From Ambrosia x helenae (taxonomy: Eukaryota; Streptophyta; Magnoliopsida; Asterales; Asteraceae), in assembly GCA_030844895.1 (NCBI GenBank), contig CM061232.1:89035769-89099768 (forward strand): DNA of 64,000 nt. Direction: 5' to 3'. The notes below the pieces were generated by a model. It was not told the DNA's origin. It made no database searches and saw nothing but the letters and a program-made list of their open reading frames with translations. Both the position numbers and the translations under genes were made by a program. Positions 10,532-23,929 of the stretch are shown piece after piece (position 1 is the stretch's first letter; every line of letters starts with the position of its first letter).

Positions 10532-13500
10532 TTATTTAAAAGATCCTCTTTTCCTGCAGTCAAGAACTCTCCAAATTTCTTTGATCATTGCATACTTGAG
10601 TTCTCTGACTTGTTGTTCTGTAAGGATTGGTCCTTGGTCTGGTTGCATGTACTGAATAGCTAGAAGATCTTTATCTGACAATTTATCCAGTTCAGCCTTG
10701 TGATGTAGGACCTTTAAAGTGAAATCTTTTCTTTCCAGAATAATGGAATTGGACTTGTGGGTGAAGTAGCACTTGATAATTGGTGATTTGGTGTTGAAAA
10801 AGTTATCATCATATGGTACTATCTGTTTGTTTGAAGATAGGTCTGATGTTGGTAGGTTTTCTACTTCAGATGTGATCAAATTTTATCTCCTTCTTTGTTC
10901 AACTAGTGCAGTACCAGGTATATTACTAGAAATAGGAATGTGATGTTCAGTAATTACCCTGGTCTGCTTTTGATCTGTTATAGTCTGCTTCAGTTGATAT
11001 GCAAATGTTGTTGAATCCCTATCTTGTGTGAGTAGAGGCTTCTCTTCAATGATGAAATCATTTTCAAAAATGGTGTTGCCTTCAATCAAAACCACTTTGA
11101 AGTCAATCTTTATGTGTTCTTCTTATCCTTTCTTTGTATTGGCAGCAGACTTCTTTTTTGCAGAATCATTAGTTTGTGAAACTTCTGATGGTAAGAATTT
11201 TCCTAGGTTAGACTTTTGCAAGGCTTTGAACTTCTTGTATGTTTCATTTAAGGTAACTTCTTTCCATTTTGAAAGCTGATCCTTTATGCCATAATCATTG
11301 GCTGCCAATTCATCAATAATCTGGGCTCTCTTCAACTTCTTCTCCTTCTCAGTATTTTGTCTTTCTGAGATGAGTCTTGCTCTGTGTTCCAGATCAGCAG
11401 TTGAAAGACCCGTGAGAGACTGTTTCTTTGACTTGTTGTTCTTGACAATATAATTCATCACTTGTTGTCTCTTGTCATTCTCAGCAACCAACAGTTGTTC
11501 TTCTTCATCTCTCTCTAGCTCATTGATTTGTTCTTCCTAGATTTTTAACTTGTCTTCATAGCTCACACCTTCCATTTCATCTACCTTCTCCCATATCTCA
11601 TCTTTCTTAGCCTATTTCTTTTTCAGCAATAGGCTTTTATCTAATTCCTCTGAACTTGAGGCAATTGGTTCAGGGTTTAAAACAGCTGAAGTTTTAGAAG
11701 AACAGGTTGTTTTTGTAATTTTGGAGAGTGAGATGGAGCAGATGTTTGTGTTTTAGGTTAAGTTGCAAATACTGATGGGTGTTTCTCAGTAGAAACTACT
11801 AAAGGATTGTCTTCAATACTTTGTAAAACCTCATCAGCAGTTGGTTCTTTGCCTTTGGTAAATTTCTGAGCTTGTTCTATAAGAAGCCTTTCTTGAGTTT
11901 CTTGGTACAACTGTCTTTCTTTTAAGGCCTTTTCTTGCCTTTCTTGTTATGACCTTTTATTGGCTTCTTTTAAGGCCTGGGCTTCACGAGCTTTCGTGGA
12001 CTGTTCAAGGTCAATCTTCTCAGGTACCTTCACTTTCTCCCCCTTTTTGGCTTTATCAACCTCTGGAAACCAGGGTGCATGTGGGGCAACACCATATAGA
12101 TGTTCGAGCTGTCTTCTATTATCTTTAACTCTTCTAGACACCTCTCCCAGTTTATGATTAATGGCATTGTTTATCATCTCCAAATGGGTTTTGTTTTTGA
12201 GTTCCATGGTTGTCATGAAGGTTTGGAGATGAACAGAAAGGAGTTGATGAACCATTTGGTATAAAGGTCCTGCTGGGCTACATAGTTTGTCTAAATCTAT
12301 GCTTGTAGCACCAGATGAAGATGGTTGTGTAGGCTGTTTTTGTTGTGAAGGGTGTGTTTTTGGGTGATCCTTAGTGAAGACTAGGGATGCCACTTTTGGG
12401 GAATGTGGGTTTAAGTTGTCTTTAACATGCTTATCTGTGACCAACTCTTTGAGTTTGGATACATCAGAGTCAGGACCTTCAGAACCAGCCGTCAATTCCT
12501 TGAACTTTGAATCATCATCCAAATTAATGGAATCATCTAAATCCCTGACAACATCATCAATGATGAAGTCATCAGTTATATCATGAGCTAGGCCCAACCT
12601 AGTTGTCTCATGAACCCCTTTTTCTTGGTACTGGGGCTTTCCTGCCTCAGGCACAACGCATTCATCAGCAGTTGCCACAAGTGAGGTCTTATCTATGTTA
12701 CTACTGTCCTCAAATCCACCAATGGGTGGTATAGGAGTAGTAGCAGCCTCAAATGTACCTTAGGAATCTAAGTTTGGGCTTAGAATCCTTAGTTCCTCCT
12801 CATCTCTTGGGATAAGGCTGATAACATCCTTATCAATGTCCATTTCTGTGGTTGTATCCCCTATTTTTTGTGGTGATTGAGGATTGACATTGTCTGATGG
12901 GATATTTCCCCTGTTTTTTATGGTGATTGGGGATTGACATTGTTTGATGGGATGTTTTGTTTCAGCCCAGAGAGAAATTAAGCAATTTCTACTTTTTGGT
13001 GTGAAACTTTTGGTTCAGTAAAAGGAAAGGTTTCAGTAGTTTCAAAAGCAGGGCCAGTAGTTATGGTCTTTTTGTGTTTCTTTCTTGAAAACTGAATAGA
13101 AATTTTTGCTCTTGGGGGGGGGGGTTAGAGATGGATGTGACTGAGAGGAAGTTTCAGTCACATCTTTTGGAAGTGCAGATTCCACATCAGCAGTTTCAGG
13201 CATCTCAACCTCCTGAACTACCTTTCTTTTAGGGTTGGTGGGTTTGGATTTTTGCTATTTAGGCTTTTTAGGAGTGGGTTTGGAAGATGTGGGTTCCTTG
13301 GGGACTGTGGCTTGTTCCCCTTGGTCATTTTCTGGAAGGGTAGCCGGTTTGTTAAGCATAGAGAATACTTGTGAGATTAAAGGGTTTAAAGTAGTTGTTT
13401 TACCCACAAGTACCTCTTCTCCAAGTTCTTTAATAATACATTGCATAATGAACCTTGGATAAAACAAAAATTTCTTTTTATCATTTTGGTGATGCAATAC

Positions 13501-13949
13501 CAACTCATTAAAGAAATATGATGATGGGTAGTAAGTAATTTCATTCACAATAGAATGGAAAATGGGTTGCAATGTTGAGGACATCTGATCATATGATCCA
13601 GTTTTTGGACTCAAACACACATGTAATGAAACAAAAGTTTGTATTTTGGATCAAAAAATTTCTTATAAATTGTAGCATGTGACAGAGTACCTTGGTAACC
13701 ACACTCAGTCATGGTTAATTGAATGGTTCCACTTGGAATTTGTTCCGGGGCTTCAGCATCATTTAGACCTAGTCTGATTCCCAGGGTTTTAGGTGTGATT
13801 GCCATCATATTCCCTTTGATCGTCGTCTTCAAGGAAATGACTTTACCATTAACGGTAACCAAATCAATGATTTCGTCGTATTGGGACCAGGCTGCATCTT
13901 TTGTGAAGTAGCCTCTTTGATTGTGTCCCTATTTAAGAACTAGAGTCAT
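10532..13949 (-). pseudogene. Element 2 extra ORF downstream of pol (broken), function unknown
   Basis: The start is probably the ATG at 13949 (MTLVLK, then a TAG at codon 7). The reading then follows GYFTKDAAWSQYDEIIDLVT, TPKTLGIRLGLNDAEAPEQ and TLSHATIYKKFFDPKYKLLF (to 13611). After a frameshift come CLSPKTGSYDQMSSTLQPIF and FLFYPRFIMQCIIKELGEEV (13620-13255). Acidic and Lys/Pro-rich spacers follow. The frame 12678-11947 has a long helical, charged part (HLQTFMTTMELKNKTHLEM), and frames at 11491-11123 and 10879-10532 are coiled-coil-like. A 50-bp duplication (12861-12960) adds a frameshift. This place, after RNase H and before the polypurine tract, is where Sireviruses carry an env-like ORF. 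I see no clear signal peptide or fusion motif. From memory, similar ORFs are common in Asteraceae Copia elements. Confidence 0.75.
12861..12960. repeat. 50-bp tandem duplication
   Basis: Units start at 12861 and 12911 and share ttgatgggat and ggattgacattgt with a few differences. It lies in the extra ORF of element 2, and because 50 is not divisible by three it shifts the frame. Confidence 0.8.
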
Positions 13950-14372
13950 GGTTGTTTGATAGAACAGTTACAGGTTTCAGAGAGGCTTTGAGAGAGGGAA
14001 TTTTTTTGAAACGATAAGTATGAAAAGAGGGGTTTTCAGAATTTTATAACCGCCCTAGGTCAAACTTCTAAAATAGGAAAAGACTGATTTGACCGTTTGT
14101 TTAAAAGTTCTGATGAACAATTTGTTAATCAGTAGTTTCCTATTTACTCTTAAGTAGTTTTGAACAACTAATGAGTTCTTGTTTTGAAAACACCCAATTT
14201 AACTTCTGATGATTATCATCAACAGTTTCTCTTTTCAGAAAATATCCCCATACTGATGTTTTGTACATCAGTACTTTCTCTCTCTTTTGGTCATCAGAGA
14301 TATTATGACAGTTGAGTAACAAAAATAAGTGAAAGTGAAATATGTGTAGAAAAATGAAAACACTTACAAAAA

Positions 14373-16064
14373 TTACTCCAAATTTAGCATCCCAAGCATG
14401 GATACTAACCACTGAAATGTTGTTGTGTCAAGAGGTTTTGTATAAATGTCAGCAATTTGATTTGCTGTTGACACATATTTGACCTCAATCTTGCCTTTTT
14501 CATAGCAATCCCTGATGAAATGATACCTGATTTCAATATGCTTTGTTTTTGAAAACTGAACAGGGTTTTGAATGATGCTAATGGCTGAGGTACTGTCTAG
14601 GAGCAATGGTGTCTTAGTCTCTTTGATTCCATAATCAAGTAATTGACTTTGAAGCTATTGTATCTATGGAGTACAGCTTGCAACTGCAATATACTCTGCT
14701 TCAGCAGTTGATATTGCCACAGATGTTTGATTCTTTGATTTCCATGACACCAGACAGTTTCCAATGAATTGACATCCACCAGATGTTGATTTTCTTGACA
14801 TTTTACACCTTGCATAGTCACTATCTAAAAAGGCTATCATTCTGGTACTGTTGATAGCAGGATACCAAATTCCTAGATTAGGAGTTCCTTTCAAATATCT
14901 GAAAATTCTTTTGACTGCCATAAGGTGTGATTCCCTAGGAGCTGATTGATATCTAGCACAAACACATGTTGAAAACATAATATCTGGTCTAGAAGCAGTT
15001 AGGTAAAGAAGGGAACCTATCATACATCTAAAAGTGGTATGGTCAACCTGTTTTCCTTGATCATCTGGTTCAACTTGTGTGGTTGGACTCATGGGAGTGG
15101 AACATGATTTACAATCTTGTAAAGAAAATTTATTCAATAATTCTTTAACATATTTAGATTGATGTATAAAAGTTCCATTTACTTGTTGTTTTATCTGCAG
15201 TCCTAAAAAGTACTACAGTTCTCCCATGGTACTCATCTCAAATTTAGATTGCATGAGTTTCTTAAATTCTTCACACAGTTTTGTATTGGTTGAACCAAAA
15301 ATGATATCATCAACATAAATTTGAACAAGGAGGATGTGATTTCCAAAATGTTTAATGAAAAGAGTTTTATCAATGGAGCCTCTTGTGAAGTGATTTTTGA
15401 GTAAAAATGTTGAAAGTGTATCATACCAAGCTCTAGGAGCTTGTTTTAGCCCATATATAGCCTTGTTAAGTTTGTACACCCAATTGGGATGAACATGATC
15501 CTCAAACCCAGGTGGTTAACAAACATACACTTCCTCTTTTATTTTTCCATACAAAAATGCATTCTTTACATCCATTTGAAAAACTTTAATTTTGTTGGAA
15601 ATAAAATAAGCCAAGAATAACCTGATGGCTTCAAGCCTTGCAACTGGAGCAAAAGTTTCATCATAATCAATTCCTTCTTCATGTTAGAAACCTTGGACCA
15701 CCAGTCATGCCTTGTTCTTGATGATTAAACTAGACTCAACTTGTTTGTTCCTAAAAACCGATCTTGTGCCAATTCGTAGCTTGTTAGGAGGCAAGGGACA
15801 GATATCCCAGACCTGTTGCTTCTTGAATTGCAGCAACTCATCCTGCATAGCTTCAACCCAATTGTTATCTTTGAGGGCTTCCTGGTACTTATTTGGTTCC
15901 AACTGTGAAATGAATGTTGAGAAAAAGCAGAAGTTGGAGAGCTGGTTTCTATTAAGTACCCCTGTAGCAATATCACCCATGATGTGGTCTAATGGATGAT
16001 CTCTGTGTTCAATCAATTGTAGTTCTTGTGTTGTGGGAGTGGCCTCTTGAACTTGTTCAAACAA
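14373..16064 (-). pseudogene. Element 2 reverse transcriptase and RNase H
   Basis: RT starts in the frame 16064-15705 (YQEALKDNNWVEAMQDELLQF). It continues across stops with DYDETFAPVARLEAIR and FQMDVKNAFLYG, then in 15479-15213 with YKLNKAIYGLKQAPRAWYDT and the catalytic YVDD in QIYVDDIIFGST. RNase H lies in 15137-14664 (ASRPDIMFSTCVCARYQ, FLDSDYARCKMSRKSTSGG, ISTAEAEYIA) and ends in 14606-14373 (LDSTSAISIIQNPVQFSKT, IRYHFIRDCYEKGKIEVKYV). At least four stops or frameshifts interrupt it. The protein would copy the element RNA into DNA. Confidence 0.92.
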
Positions 16065-16225
16065 ACTACTGAGATTAATGATGTCTGATTTAGCTGTTTG
16101 TATAGCTTCAGCAGTTTTGGGAACTGAATCAGAAGATTGGGGTATATCAGCAGTTGTTTGGTTTGTTGAATCAGAAGTTTATGAAACTTCTGATGGTTTG
16201 GGAGTTGATCACAATAATAAGTGGG

Positions 16226-17486
16226 TTAAGATGAAGTGATGACAGTCTTCTCAGGTCCGAAATTAAAACTGTCAAGATCAAAGAGTTCAGCAGGATGTGC
16301 TAGAATGATTGTATGTTTAGACTCATTGAACTTAACATTCAATGTTTCTTCAACTATCTTGGTTCTGGAATTGAAAACCTTGTAGGCTTTTCTTGTGGAA
16401 GAATAACCAAGAAAGTAACTTGAATCAACTTTTGCAGCAAATTTCAAAATAGAGTCTTTGATATTTAGGATAAAGCATTGACATCCAAAGGCCCTAAAAA
16501 AAGAGATTAAAGGCTTAATGCTATGAAGAATTTCATAAGCAGTTTTGGAATATCTTTTGTTGACAATGACTCTATTTTGAACATAACAAGCTGTGTTGAC
16601 TGCTTCAGCCTAAAAATAAAGAGGTAGGCCTAAATCAGCTAGCATTGTTCTTGCTGCTTCAATCAATGTTCTATTCTTCCTTTCTACCACACCATTTTGT
16701 TCAGGATTTCTGGGAATTCTGAACTGTCTAACAATCCCTTTAGACAGGCATAATTCATCCATAGTTTTGTTCCTAAACTTTGTCCCATTGTCACTTCTTA
16801 TGACTTTGACAAAGAGAGAATATTGTTTCTCTACTTGTAGAATGAAGAATTTGATAATATCAGCTGCCTCATCCTTGGAAAATAAGAAGAAGACACATGT
16901 GAATCTTGAGTAGTCATCAATGATGACCAAGCAGTACTTCTTCTTAGTAAGGCTTGTGATTTTAACTAGCCCAAATAAGTCCATATGGAGTAGTTGAAGA
17001 CATGCAGATGTTTTTTATTCTTCAATAGACAGGAAACACAGTGTTCTTTACACTGGTATTCCTTCAAGGGTAGACCTCTAACAAAGCCCATTTTAGTGAC
17101 TTATTTATGGTTTTAAAGTTCACATGGCCAAGTCTCCTATGCCAAAGGTCTATTTCTGAAGTTGATGCCTTTGAGAAGAAACAGTCAGTATTGTTAAATA
17201 CCTTGTCCTTTTCAATGTCCACTGCAAAGACATTGCCGCATCTTTTGGCAACTAACAAGGTATGATCTTCTATAATCTTCTCTGTCAACTTCTGGCTTTC
17301 TGGTGATATAATCTTGCATACTGTTTTGGTGAATAAGGAAAAATATCCTTTATCACACATTTGAGAGACACTCAACAAGTTGTATTCCAAGTTTTCAACC
17401 AGATTGACCTTATTAAACTGCACTTTACCAGAGGATACATTGCCATAGCCTAGCACAAATCCCTTGGCATTGTCCCCAAAGGACAT
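16226..17486 (-). pseudogene. Element 2 integrase
   Basis: The frame 17486-17064 carries SFGDNAKGFVLGYGNVSSGK, NLLSVSQMCDKG and IDLWHRRLGHVNFKTINK, the protease tail and gag-pre-integrase zinc region. The frame 16984-16610 is the catalytic core, with the Asp motif MDLFGLV, the second Asp in VIRSDNGTKFRN and the Glu in PEQNGVVERKNRTLIEAAR. The frame 16447-16226 is the C-terminal KVDSSYFLGYSSTRKAYKVFN segment. All three catalytic acids are present, but stops and frameshifts separate the blocks. Confidence 0.9.
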
Positions 17487-17510
17487 AAATCCTTTTCTAT
17501 ATCTACAAAA

Positions 17511-18473
17511 TTATGTTATGTGGTTAAACGAACCACATACTTCACATGGTTTTGCCTTTCCTTTCAATTTTAAAATTTCAGGAGTTTTGGAAGGCAAAGT
17601 ACTGACAGTATCAGTATTTTGAATTAGGTCATCAGCAGTTTTCAGGGTCTCAACTCCTAATATAGATGAAATTATTGATGGCTTAATGTCAGTTGTTTTA
17701 ACTTCTGCAGGACTTTCTTTTTCATTTTTAAGAAAGTTCCAATGAAAAGATGTGCAGTATTTCATATCAGAAGTTTGATTTTGAACTATTTTACTCCCAT
17801 CATCAGCAGTTTTGGGAGTAAAATCAGTTGTTGGTTCTGTGTGGTTATACCATATGCCAAACTTAACATTTGATGCAGTTTGTTTGTTAAGCAGCATTTG
17901 GTAACCCCTACATGACTCAACCCAATTTTCACAGTCAACCTTGGTGTCAGCAAGCTCTTTTCTGACATTACCTAGGTTTTCTATCATGTTTTTTATTTGT
18001 GCTTGGGTTTCAATAGCATTATTTGTTAATTTAAAATTTTCTTTTGTCTTTAAAGAAAATTTTCTTTCTAAATCACATTTCATTTTTGTGTATTTTCTCT
18101 CTGAGTCTTTGGCTTTGCCTTGTAGGTGCACATTGGTTTCTCTTATTAAAGAAAAAGATTCTTTGCATGATTTTGAGCAAAGCTTTAAAAGAGATTCTTG
18201 TGATACCTATGATAGGGCAAAATTCTTTCTGCCATTAACAGGTTCTCCCCAATTGATGTCAAACATTTTGTTGTTTGCATCAGGACTGCATTCTGTGGTG
18301 TCATATGGAAGACTGCTCCAGTGAACATACCCAGAAGTAAATAAACTTTGTTGAGTGGGTTGTTGAGCTTGTGGAGGTTGAGCAGCAGGAATGGAAGGCA
18401 TTTGTTGTTAGCCATGTTGTTGAACAGGCATCTGAACATATTGTATTTGAGGCACATATTGGATTTGTGGAAC
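17511..18473 (-). pseudogene. Element 2 gag C-terminal coiled-coil region and second knuckle
   Basis: Left of the insertion the minus strand reads a Gln/Pro-rich linker (MPSIPAAQPPQAQQPTQQSL). The frame 18131-17511 is rich in Lys/Glu heptads (KYTKMKCDLERKF, QIKNMIENLGNVRKELAD), consistent with the coiled coil often found between gag and protease in Sirevirus-type Copia. It ends in a partial knuckle CEVCGSFNH. The protease active site expected directly after this is missing: the next residues already match the far end of the protease (MSFGDNAKGF). A deletion here therefore removed the D-S/T-G motif. Confidence 0.8.
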
Positions 18474-19981
18474 TTGTGTAACACCCCAACTGATGGCGGA
18501 AACATCGGGATGTCACGTATTGATGATTGTTCAGTAGCTCATGGTAAATAATAAGTTTCAATAATTAATTTAATGAATTACATACAATTGTTCTAAAAGG
18601 AATTTGTATATCAAATGAGAAACACTAAATATAAATCTTCAAGCATTAACTCTAATCTTCAAACAAAGCTATAACCTGAAACATGTTAAGTTTGAAAATA
18701 TTTTGGGTCAACAAAAGTTGGTGAGAATTACATAGGTTTGAGTATTGAATAAAACTTGTACAATTCGAGTGTCATGACAAGTCTAGTCCATATGTGAAAA
18801 CAAAACTACTAGGCAAATCGTGTGCATAATCAAACCTTGTGACTAGAATATTCTTGTCCATCCCATATGCATATGGTTCGCTCGTTTTTGTTGATCGATA
18901 ACAATCACCCACGCTACCCTTACTGGAGGTACACGTATCCGGGTGGGGTTGTCAATCCAATAGATCTATCATTGTATATTGTTGGCTTGTACGGAGTTAA
19001 TGATTATGCTAGTCTAATTGTGCTTACCATAGTAATGTTTAAGACATAATGCAACATAGAATAACACATAGACACTTATGTTGAATTGCAATTGAAAATG
19101 TAACATGTTTCACCCCAAAATAGTGAAAAATGGCTCTGTAAACTCACCTTAGGTGCTTAATGAGTTCGTGCGTTTTCTTGAGCGTGCAAACACTTAGTAA
19201 TAATGCCCTAAAGTAATAATAAGTGTTGTTTTAGGGTCATATTAAGGGTCTAGAGTTCTTATATGGTTAGGATAATCGAAAGAATAATAGGTGGAGTGTT
19301 AGTTAGGTTAGATTTGTTAAAATCACGTTTTGGACAGATTGCAGCTAATGTTTTAAATTACAATTTAAAAATACCAAACGACCTTGAAAAATTCTGAAAA
19401 TTCAAAGAAAACTAAATCAAAGTATTCTGAATAACTTTCATTTAGAAAATATTTTCGTTTAAGCCCTACAAATAGGTCAAAAACGTAAGACAAAACAGCT
19501 CATCCAGATTTGAACCCCTGTTTTGTTTGGGCTCGTTAAAGGTCAAAACGGATGATTGTTTCGACAAATAATATACCATCGGAACTGGAATTCGAAGATC
19601 TTGATCATAGCATCTGAGTTTACTTTAAAAAGTTTTGTAAAAATAGAGTTATGGTGGTTTTAAGTTCGGTTTTGCTTGCTGTCCAAATCAAGGGTTGAAC
19701 TTATATGCACCTTTGAATATTTTAAAAATTGTGTTTTTCTAAAATATGATAAAATAAGTTTATGAACATCTTACTACAGGTTAAGAAGCATTACAGATCT
19801 AGTTTTAAGAGGGAATAAGTAATGGAATAATAAAACGTTAAGGGAACGATATTGAATGAATTATGATACTTACATGGAAAGCTCGGAACTAGCTAGAGGA
19901 GATAATGATGGATAAAACTTTAGTATATGGGAGATGGGATAATAATGTTTTTTTTATTGATTGGTATAAAGAGTTGAATGG

Positions 19982-20218
19982 TATTAGCATAAATCAATAG
20001 TCAACAGTCAACAGTCAACAGTCAATAGTCATAGTCAAAGAGCTATCTTTATGCCTTTATAATTATTTAGTCATAGTCAATATTCTTAGTCAATAGTCTA
20101 GTCAATAGTCTTCCTAGAATCAAGTCATTGTATTAATGTTGTAGCCACTATATAATCTTCTGTGAATAATGAGAAAAGTACATTCGATCCAATTCACTCT
20201 ATTACCTAGTACTCTATA
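19982..20218 (+). repeat. 5' LTR of Copia element 3
   Basis: 237 bp with three copies of the 7-mer caacagt (20002-20022). The TATA-like ctatataat near 20150 is a possible promoter. It ends directly at the primer-binding site. Confidence 0.95.
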
Positions 20219-20232
20219 TGGTATCAAGAGCC
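20219..20232 (+). other. Primer-binding site of element 3
   Basis: tggtatcaagagcc abuts the 5' LTR; it resembles the initiator-Met tRNA complement with an added base. Confidence 0.85.
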
Positions 20233-20327
20233 TAAAGCTCCCTTGAGCCAACCGATCCATCACAGCTTTCGACAGCCTTCTGTCCGCAACCCACACAACC
20301 CTTTCATTTTTCTGATTTGCAGCCTCA

Positions 20328-23300
20328 ATGGCTCCATTTTTTGTTCATCAATCAAACCAAAACTACAATCGGAACCCTTGTTCCTCAGCCTCAAACCCAT
20401 CATTACAAAACCGACCCTCCTCGTGGTCAAACAAATCCGCAACCCAAACTCAAAACAACCCGACCCACAACAGCCAAGCTAACGTTTTTTGTTATTTTTG
20501 CAGCATACCCGGTCATGTAACGAAAGATTGTCGCAAACTTCGTCGCTTCCTACGCAACCATCAAGTCTCTACTCATGATTCCTACTCATACCCGGTTGTG
20601 AACAATACATCTTCTCACACTACGGTTCCAAACACTCCATGGATGTGGGATACATGCGCTTCCAATCACACTAACAACAACAACAACAACCAAATGCATG
20701 TTCTTTCCGAATATGGTGGCCCGGATGAGATTGTTTTAGGTGACGGTAAAACCCTTCCTATCACACACATTGGTCAAACAACCCTTCACACCAACTCACG
20801 ACCGCTTTTCTTAAACGATGTCTTAATCGTTCCATCTCTTCGTAATAATCTTATTTCTGTTGCAAAACTTAGTCGTACTAATCAAGTTTCTGTTGAATTC
20901 TTTCCATATCATTTCGTGGTTAAGGATCTACGCACGGGGGCGCATCTCATGCGGGGCGTGAACGTCAATGACGTTTACTACGGACCAACCACACTCTCTC
21001 ATCAAATCAATGCAACAACAACAAGATCTCTACTTGTGTGGCACCATATCCTTGGACATCCTTCATTTCAAGTCTTCAAGTTCTTAATTTCTAAATTAGG
21101 ACTTAATGGTAATAAAGTGTCACCCGAGTCTTTTCATTGCGAATCTTGTTCGTTAAATAAAAGCCATAAAATTTCTTTTGGTAAAAACTCATTTGTTGCA
21201 AAGAAACCATTACAACTCGTTTACTCAGACGGCTTCAAGTACTATGCCATATTTGTCGATTATTTTTCTAAATACATTTGGTTATATCCGATAAAAAGAA
21301 AATCCGACGTCTCCGTCCTTTTTCCACAATTCAAATCACTAGTGGAAAAATTCTTTCAAACACCTCTTATCTCTCTATTTACCGACAATGGTGGTGAATA
21401 CATTGGTCTTAAACCATTTCTCACAACTCATGGAATTTCTCACTACACCACACCTCCTCATACACCCAAACAAAACGGGGTGGCCGAACGTCGTCATCGA
21501 CACGTTGTTGAAACGAGCCTTGCCCTCCTCCACTATGCTCAACTCCCATCACAATTTTGGTCACATGCCTTTCAAGTCGCAACTTATCTCATCAACCGTC
21601 TACCCACCACCATCTTGAACAACAAATCACCTTATGACATGTTATTCAATGTTGCTCCCACCTACTCCAAACTAAAACCGTTTGGATGTCTTTGCTATCC
21701 TTGGCTCCGCCCATACAACACCTCCAAGTTACAATCTCGCTCCGCATCATGTATCTTTCTTGGATACTCCTCTTCCAGATCAGCATACAAATGCTTTGAT
21801 CCAGCCACCAACAAACTATATCACTCTCGCCATGTTGAATTCATACCACACATCTTCCCATCCCACACCAATAACTCCACATCTCCCACTGTCACCTATG
21901 AATCATTTCTTCACAACATACCAAATCCTACAAAGCCTTCACACCCTACACAACCTCCCATCGATCCCACACACCAACCCATACCTCCTACACACCCCTC
22001 TCCTGACCCTACACAACCTTCTGCTGCACCTACACAACAGTTGCCTGATACTACACAACACTCATCTGACCATACACAACCTTCTACTATACCTACACAA
22101 CATTCCCCTAACCCTACACAACTCTTGTCCTCTACACAGTCCTCCACTGTCCATACACAGTCCTCATCTCCACAATCCTCCACTCCTACACAACCTAATT
22201 CACCTACACAGCCTTCCAATGACTCTACCACCTCCTCATCTCAAACTCCTTCAACTAACCCCTCTCCTACCACCTCTACTCGCCCACAACGGTCTCGCAA
22301 TCCTAACCCAAAATATTACAATTCCAACTTCATCAACTCCACCACACTTCACCCACTTCCTACATCCATTGAGCCCTCTACTCACATCCAAGCGATGAAA
22401 GATCCACAATGGCGACAAGCAATGGATCTTGAATACAACGCTCTTCTTCAAAACCATACGTGTGAGCTTGTCCCTCATACTACCCAAAATCCAATCGGAT
22501 GCAAATGAGTATTCCAAACCAAACGAAAACCCTATGGAACTATTGATAAATTTAAAGCGCGCCTAGTCGCAAAAGGGTGTCATCAACAGTACGGTAAGGA
22601 CTATTTTGATACCTTTAGTCCGGTAACGAAACCTGTCACCATTCGTACTGTTCTTTCCATCGCACTCTCTCGAGGGTGGTCGTTACGCCAACTAGACGTC
22701 AATAATGCATTTCTTCATGGCACCTTACATGAGGATGTGTACATGATCCAACCACCCGGATTTGCAAATTCGACGTTTCCTAATCACATTTGCAAACTCA
22801 AGAAATCTCTCTACGGCCTTAAACAAGCCCCGCGAGCTTGGTACAATGAATTAACCGCCTTCCTCATTAGCTTTGGTTTTAAAAAATGTCTCTCTGATGC
22901 ATCTCTTTTTGTCTACAACACAAATGGTAACACTTGCTACCTACTCGTCTACGTTGACGACATTGTCCTCACTGGAAACAATAATCCATTCATGGACATC
23001 TTTGTTCAAGCCCTAAGCAAAAAAATTTCGATCAAAGACTTAGGCCCTCTACATCACTTCCTAGGAATCGAAGTCATTCCAACTCCTCATGGTCTATTCC
23101 TCTCCCAACAGAGGCACATTCAGGACATCTTAACCACTTTCAAAATGGATGGTGCCAAAGAGGTCCTCACCCCTCTAAGCGTCTCTGAACCGCTTATCCC
23201 TTCGGATGCCTCTCCACCCGTTGACCCAACTCTTTATCGCAAACTTGTTGGCACACTTCAATACCTTGCCTTCACCCACCCTGATATCTCTTTCGCTGTC

Positions 23301-23929
23301 AACAAACTCTCCCAGTTTATGCACCACCCAAAACAGTCACATTGGCAAGCTCTCAAATGGGTTCTCTGCTATTTGAAAGGAACATTGCACCATGGGTTAT
23401 TGTTAAATAAACAGTCCTCACTTTATTTAAATGCTTTCTCAGATTCTGATTGGGGAGGCATACATGACGGAGGAAGATCTACTACAGGTTATATATTATA
23501 TCTTGGATCCAACATCATCTCCTGGCATTCATCAAGACAAAAAACGGTCTCACGCTCATCCACTGAAACAGAATACAAAGCACTAGCAAACGCCGCAGTT
23601 GAAATCTCATGGGTTAAAAATCTTCTCCAAGAACTCGGTCTCGCACGACACGTACACCATCTCTTTTCTGTGACAACACCGGCGCCACCTACCTTTGTGC
23701 CAACCCGGTGTACCATTCTCGCATGAAACATGTTGCCCTCGACTACCACTTTGTTCGTGAACAAGTCAATGCCGGTCACTTAAAGGTCTTTCACATTAGC
23801 TCAAAGGATCAACTGGCTGATGTCCTCACCAAACCACTTCCAAGATCACTGTTTCTTTCCTTTCGCTCCAAGATTGGCGTATCCAATGGATCCTCCATCT
23901 TGCGGGGGCGTATTAGCATAAATCAATAG
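20328..23929 (+). pseudogene. Element 3 gag-pol polyprotein (one stop, one frameshift)
   Basis: The ORF runs from ATG 20328 to a TGA at 22506-22508 and then in the same frame to 23726. A one-base shift near 23665 moves the end of RNase H to another frame (to 23929). In order it has a CCHC knuckle (CYFCSIPGHVTKDC), a protease with DTC instead of DTG (WDTCASNHT), a gag-pre-integrase, and an integrase with LFTDNGGEY and PKQNGVAERRHRH. About 11 residues after the first Asp are missing (YSD joined to GFKYY). A Pro/Ser/Thr-rich linker follows. RT has YGLKQAPRAWYN and YVDDIVLTG, and the TGA replaces Trp of the GCKW motif. RNase H ends in KDQLADVLTKPL. The gag capsid domain is absent. Confidence 0.95.

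Noticed and set aside
21682..22398. 238-codon frame on the plus strand and a 106-codon Cys/Gly/Val-rich frame on the minus strand (21911-22231)
   Set aside because: Both are out-of-frame readings of the Pro/Ser/Thr-rich integrase-RT linker of element 3.
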